From Falciphora oryzae (lineage: Eukaryota > Ascomycota > Sordariomycetes > Magnaporthales > Magnaporthaceae): DNA of 12,543 bases. The first letter of the stretch is position 1, and every line of letters starts with the position of its first letter. The notes below the pieces were generated by a model, which was given only the letters and a program-made list of their open reading frames with translations, had not been told where the DNA came from and made no database searches. The position numbers and the translations under genes were made by a program. Location of the stretch: NCBI GenBank assembly GCA_000733355.1, contig JNVV01000030.1, forward strand, positions 480,234 to 492,776, given 5' to 3'. Of the stretch, positions 8,943-12,543 are shown piece by piece.

Positions 8943-9354
8943 GAATTAGGCTAGCCCCTAAATTTATAAGGATTAGGACAAGGTTCGACAGGCCGTACAG
9001 TCGCCTTTTGGATAAAGGCCCACTAAATAAGTCAAGACCCCCGTTTTCCGACCCCCCCCACTTTCCGCCACCCCGCTCCAACCACGACGCACCTTTTTAT
9101 ACTAGCGACAATAAATCCAAATAAAATCGCAAGAATACGTACGAAGGAGTAAACGAAAGCTAAATTTTTGGGCTTTTTAAAACTGCTATACGCGTAATTT
9201 CAAGTTTTCGGTAACGTGTATAATCCGGAATTGAAAAGAAAAGTGGAAAAAACGGACCCACCTTTTTAAATTTGTAATAATAAATTAAAACAAAATCGTA
9301 AAAATATATAAAATATATAAACAGAAAATTGAATTTTCGGGCTTTTATTATATA
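8943..9354. other. Tail of the DUF6589 gene and AT-rich 3' flank
   Basis: To about 9107 the DUF6589 frame continues with few stops and a basic, proline-rich reading (RTVAFWIKAH, RPPPLSATPLQPRRTFLY), so it could be the original C-terminus or 3' UTR. From 9108 on it is AT-rich without coding content. Around 9331-9350, AAATTGAATTTTC plus CTTTTATTATA resembles the arm of the inner miniature element near 9646-9675, so a further decayed miniature copy may lie here. The segment ends at the TA (9353-9354) used by the outer miniature element. Confidence 0.4.
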
Positions 9355-9494
9355 ACGTGGTTCACCAGCGAGTCGGTCAAACCACCGAGTCGATCACTTC
9401 GAAATCCCATATTAAACGCAATTTTCGACACCCTTGCTAACTTGGCCAATTTAAACACAAATTTAACCAAATTTAAAAATGTTATATTTAACTA

Positions 9495-9692
9495 ACGTGG
9501 TTCATAAGCGAGTGGACCATATAAGCGAGTGGGCCAGTTCGAAATTCCATATTAAACGCCGTTTTCGTTCGATTAAATAACTCGCTCAATTTAAAGCTAA
9601 ATTCCACCAAAATTAAAACAGTTATATTTAACTTTATAATAAATGTAAATTGAATTTTCCGCATTTTTATTATTACTCCTTTCGGGTTAGTT
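9495..9692 (+). repeat. Left arm of a 198-bp inverted repeat
   Basis: I could align this arm base by base with the reverse complement of 9727-9924 without finding a mismatch. The loop is 34 bases (9693-9726). The lack of mismatches contrasts with the mutated arms of the surrounding outer element. Confidence 0.9.
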
Positions 9693-9726
9693 CGCAACAC
9701 TGTGTAATACACTGTGCACAGTATGC

Positions 9727-9924
9727 AACTAACCCGAAAGGAGTAATAATAAAAATGCGGAAAATTCAATTTACATTTATTATAAAGTTAAATATAACTG
9801 TTTTAATTTTGGTGGAATTTAGCTTTAAATTGAGCGAGTTATTTAATCGAACGAAAACGGCGTTTAATATGGAATTTCGAACTGGCCCACTCGCTTATAT
9901 GGTCCACTCGCTTATGAACCACGT
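9727..9924 (-). repeat. Right arm of a 198-bp inverted repeat
   Basis: Partner of 9495-9692. Transcription through both arms would give a long, fully paired hairpin RNA. Confidence 0.9.
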
Positions 9925-10252
9925 TAAATAAGAAATTTAATTTAATTTTCTTAGATTTTTTGCATTGCCCTTTTAGGATTAGTTTGTAACACTGTATAAT
10001 ACACTGTATAAAATATGCAAATTAGCCTAAAACGGCAATGGGAAAAATCCAAGAAAATTAAATTAAATTCCCTATTTAGTTAAACATAATTCTTTTAAAT
10101 TTGGTTAAATTTAGGCTTAAATTGGCCGAGTTAGCAAGGGTGTCGAAAATCGCGTTTAACACGTGATTTCAAAGTGATCGACTCGGTGGTTTGACCGACT
10201 CGCTGGTGAACCACGTTATTAGATTTGCATTTCCGTATATTTCCTACAATTA

Positions 10253-10296
10253 ACGTGGTCCATTACCGAGTAGGACACATTACCGAGTGGGATACG
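10253..10296 (+). repeat. Element B left terminal inverted repeat
   Basis: Tip ACGTGGTCCA followed by iterons TTACCGAGTAGGACACA and TTACCGAGTGGGATACG. Mismatches to the right end are single transitions. Confidence 0.9.
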
Positions 10297-10359
10297 CCAC
10301 CCCGACCTCCGGTTAATTAACGCGCATGCCAACCCAAAAACGCTAGGAATTTATTCAAA

Positions 10360-12015
10360 CTACTCGGAACTGTATACATCGGACATTTCTACTTCTTCCT
10401 AACAGGTGCGCGCATTGTGTCCGGTTTTGCCGCAGGTGCTATATCGCCAACGAATCGTTATTGCCCTCCTTTCTTAACCCCCATAGTCGCGCATTTCTTG
10501 CTGTAGCTATCCATCCAGCTCCCGCTGGTTCAAAACATTTCGTACCTTTTTAATAGTAAATAACCCTCCAAGTCGGATACGTGTTTTTTTAGCCCTCCGG
10601 CGTTTGCTTAATGCCTCGTTCGCCTTTTTAAACGTGGATATTTCGGCTCGGAGAAGGGCCACTTTATGCATTATCGCTTTCGCCCTTTTTGCAATTTAGT
10701 TTACAGCCGTATAAATAGGAGTTGGAAAGCTGCTTTAGTGATTAGAAATCCGAGTTTTGATATGTTCGGATTGCGAAGTTGTTTTTTTAGCTGTCCGGGG
10801 CGTTTTGGAGGTCCAAAGTTCGGGGTCGTTTAGGGGCGTTTTCGGGGGAGTTGGAGTTCGTAACCTTATATCCAGCTTTTCCAAAACCGAATCCGGATCG
10901 AAAAGAGCAAAGCCAGCCTTTCGAAAGCCTTTTCGAATGTTTCTTTCGGTTATAGAATTAAAGAATGCCGTTTTAAACGCCGAAAGGAACTCGACCTTGG
11001 TTACGTGGTTAACGTGCGACTTTATTAAGTTTTCGATTTGTTAACCGTACGCCTTTTTTATTAGGTTAAAGCATTTAACGTTAAGCGGTTAAAAGAAATG
11101 AAACGAATGCGGAAGCATATAAAGCGTAATAATATTGTGTTTTTGGCAATAAAGTTCGAAATCCGTCAAATAGTGGCTTTCGTAGCCGTCCAGTACTAAC
11201 AAACGATAAAAGCCCTTCGTACGCGATATAATGTGTTTATCGAAATATTAAATCCATTCCAAGCCGAGCTCGTTCGTAATCCACCCGTTAGAATTTATTG
11301 CGATAACCTAATTACGTAGGAGGTCGGTTTCCGAATACCAATTGGCTAAATGGTACTGCCCTTTAACGATAATAAAAGGGGGGATCGCCTAACCGCAACA
11401 GTTAACCCTTTAGATGATTGTAGCCCATTCCCGGTTGCTAGGTTAGACCAACTTTGCTTTACTACGGCTTTCCGATATTGTAATGATTATAACGGCCGCG
11501 ATTATGCCTATAAGGAAGCCGGTTTCGTTAAAATTGTAAATATCGTTATCCTAAATGCCATATTTGGCTACAGTGTTCCGTACAAAATCGAATTACGCAA
11601 AAACGAACTTGGGATTTTCGCATTTGGCCTTTTGGTAGTCGTATTTTCGAATTTAACGCGTGCCGAGCTTTGCGCGGCGTTTGACGAACCTTTCAACCTA
11701 GCACTTGCCGACGGTGCCCGCGTTGCGTTCGGCAAGCAGTCGGTTAGTTATATCTTTAATACCAAAAGGCCGGGGAGGGAATGCTTAGGAATCCAATTCG
11801 AATATGTATTTAATAAGCGCCTCCTTTTCGGATTCTATTAATTTCCGGGAATTGGGTATATTGTCGCGTCAAGTAAATTGGCCGTATTTCCGACGCGTTA
11901 AAGTCGATTTCGCGACCGAGTAGATTTTCGCAGCGTTCTGGATGGTTAATTTTAGGTCGGATTATAAAGCTTGGAAAGCAATAATTACCCGGCTTTTATT
12001 GCTTCCGTTTAACAT
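10360..12015 (-). pseudogene. Fot1/pogo transposase of element B (RIP-inactivated)
   Basis: ATG at 12015-12013 (MLNGSNKSRVIIAFQAL), stop TAG at 10362-10360: 551 codons, the same length and frame as the element A copy. N-terminal HTH reads TIQNAAKIYSVAKSTLTRRK; CENP-B/Tc5-type HTH reads RPFGIKDITNRLLAERNAGT. Catalytic positions: first Asp changed to Asn in NFNETGF (11527-11529); second Asp intact in VLDGYES (11188-11190); third Asn in PLNV (11080-11082). The C-terminus has KANEALSKRRRAKK and a zinc-knuckle reading of CGKTGHNARTC with the first Cys read as Tyr. Several in-frame stops lie along the frame. Copies A and B are dead at different catalytic residues, but both carry Asn at the third. 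Confidence 0.92.
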
Positions 12016-12069
12016 TGTTGTAGGTGGAGGAATTGGTTGCGAAAAAAGAAGTGTCGCGTTATCGCGTCG

Positions 12070-12113
12070 CGTGTCCCACTCGGTAATGTATCCCACTCGG
12101 TAATGGACCACGT
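12070..12113 (-). repeat. Element B right terminal inverted repeat
   Basis: Read on the minus strand from 12113: tip ACGTGGTCCA, then iterons TTACCGAGTGGGATACA and TTACCGAGTGGGACACG. Confidence 0.9.
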
Positions 12114-12115
12114 TA

Positions 12116-12243
12116 CAATATTATTTATATTTAAATGAGGAAAAATATTATTACTATTTAGTTCATTGGAATAAAATGGGCCTTTTAACGTTTATTTTAT
12201 ACAAAATACCCGAAAATGAAAACTGTAAATTAAAAAAGTTATA
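12116..12243. other. AT-rich spacer between element B and element C
   Basis: Strongly AT-rich with no gene. It is the continuation of the sequence interrupted by the outer miniature element and element B (9108-9354 plus 10219-10252) and ends in the TA (12242-12243) in front of element C. Part of it (TGAAAACTGTAAATT, near 12217) is reminiscent of the miniature-element arms, but too weakly to call. Confidence 0.45.
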
Positions 12244-12449
12244 ACGTAGTTCACAAGTAAATGGCGCACACAAGTAAGTGGCGCGTTTTCCATCGCAACT
12301 CGCGTTTCCCACTTCCAACCTCAATTCCTCAACAACCACAAATGGCGTCGACATCTAGCGAAGCGAAAATTGTTCTTGCCATACGGGCAATCCAATCCAA
12401 TCCAACATTAAATGTGCGTTCGGCAGCAAAAATCTACGACGTTCCCACC
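12244..12449 (+). mobile_element. Element C: 5' end of a third Fot1/pogo element, truncated
   Basis: Begins after a TA with the tip ACGTAGTTCA and iterons CAAGTAAATGGCGCACA and CAAGTAAGTGGCGCGTT, followed by a leader and a transposase start in the plus orientation, opposite to A and B. Base composition is normal and there are no stops, so it shows no RIP. Similarity to the transposase stops at about 12446-12449, where unrelated GC-rich sequence begins. Only about 200 bp remain. Confidence 0.8.
12342..12449 (+). pseudogene. N-terminal fragment of a Fot1/pogo transposase
   Basis: The ATG at 12342 opens MASTSSEAKIVLAIRAIQSN followed by PTLNVRSAAKIYDVP, which lines up residue by residue with the N-terminal HTH of the element A and B transposases (AAKLYDV, AAKIYSV). 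After Pro at 12444-12446 the reading becomes TFPPKNFPVGPTVSGR and stops at 12495-12497, with no family resemblance, so only the first 35 or so of about 550 residues survive. It could give a short HTH-only peptide if transcribed, but nothing shows that it is. Confidence 0.75.
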
Positions 12450-12503
12450 TTCCCCCCGAAAAATTTTCCTGTCGGACCCACTGTTAGTGGCCGCTAAGGA
12501 ATC

Positions 12504-12543
12504 CCGGCCATTTTGGTAGTGGTGCCACCAAAAATGAGCCGGC
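12504..12543. repeat. Imperfect palindrome at the window edge
   Basis: CCGGCCATTTTGGT at 12505-12516 and neighbours pair with ACCAAAAATGAGCCGG at 12527-12542, with one or two unpaired bases per arm and a GTGGTGCC centre. It lies in the unrelated sequence that truncates element C and may be the terminus of another repeat. The window stops inside or right after it. Confidence 0.5.

Larger units (their letters stand above)
9495..9924. mobile_element. Inner 430-bp fold-back miniature element
   Basis: Flanked by TA (9493-9494 and 9925-9926) and inserted in the left arm of the outer element. The ends carry the tip ACGTGGTTCA and iterons TAAGCGAGTGGACCATA and TAAGCGAGTGGGCCAGT. It is the same size as the outer element with the same plan (shared central motif ACTGTGTAATACACTGTG against ACTGTATAATACACTGTA), so both belong to one family. 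The two 93-residue open frames it produces are mirror images created by the palindrome, not genes. Confidence 0.93.
9355..10216. mobile_element. Outer fold-back miniature element (430 bp, split by an insertion)
   Basis: Flanked by TA (9353-9354 and 10217-10218). The ends carry the tip ACGTGGTTCA and iterons CCAGCGAGTCGGTCAAA and CCACCGAGTCGATCACT, identical at both ends. The arms (9355-9494 plus 9927 to about 9987, against about 10020-10216) are inverted copies with scattered differences. Removing the inner element and one TA leaves exactly 430 bp. No coding capacity: a non-autonomous element, probably moved by a Fot1/pogo transposase that recognises the same type of end. Confidence 0.88.
10253..12113 (-). 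mobile_element. Element B: second complete Fot1/pogo-type transposon, RIP-mutated
   Basis: Flanked by TA at 10251-10252 and 12114-12115, and 1,861 bp long, identical in length to element A and in the same orientation about 6.9 kb away. Internally it is collinear with A from just inside the terminal repeats, with differences that look mostly like C/T and G/A transitions. The terminal iterons and the first part of the transposase differ from A by other kinds of substitution. It inserted 34 bases to the right of the outer miniature element, in the AT-rich flank of the DUF6589 gene. Confidence 0.92.

Noticed and set aside
9488..9931. Two 93-residue open frames on opposite strands
   Set aside because: They are the same translation read from the two arms of the inner palindrome, differing only over the loop. 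They include the terminal iterons, so they are by-products of the inverted repeat.

Overview
The window reads as a repeat island from a filamentous ascomycete (Pezizomycotina). The evidence is a short fungal intron in the only GC-balanced gene, Fot1/pogo-type DNA transposons with TA target duplications, DUF3435 and DUF6589 genes, and repeat-induced point mutation (RIP): long reading frames that keep their register but are full of TAA/TAG stops explained by C-to-T changes on either strand (CAA to TAA, TGG to TAG). No intact protein-coding gene of certain function was found; nearly everything right of base 485 is dead transposon-type DNA.

Layout. (1) 75-484: an unmutated, spliced gene or gene fragment that ends abruptly just after its intron. 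(2) 485-961: a moderately GC stretch grading into a pyrimidine-rich leader. (3) 962-3309: a RIP-degraded DUF3435 tyrosine recombinase, the family that includes Starship captains, with recognisable catalytic boxes and two C-terminal zinc fingers. (4) 3399-5259: element A, a complete 1,861-bp Fot1/pogo transposon with a dead 551-codon transposase on the minus strand. (5) 5283 to about 5345: one end of a related miniature element. (6) 5796 to about 8942: a DUF6589 gene that keeps one reading frame for over 3 kb and carries only nonsense and missense changes. (7) 9355-10216: a 430-bp fold-back miniature element into which a second 430-bp fold-back element (9495-9924) has inserted. (8) 10253-12113: element B, again exactly 1,861 bp and in the same orientation as A. 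(9) 12244 to about 12449: the unmutated 5' end of a third Fot1/pogo element, cut off by unrelated DNA that carries a palindrome at the window edge.

The most interesting structure is shared by all six TA-inserting elements. Each end has a constant 10-bp tip (ACGTRGTYCA) followed by two tandem 17-bp iterons. The iteron sequence differs between elements, while the two iterons inside one element track each other. A and B, which are otherwise collinear homologues, differ most in these iterons and in the N-terminal DNA-binding segment of the transposase, as expected if binding domain and binding site changed together. Family assignments come from reading the translations by eye; no database search was run.
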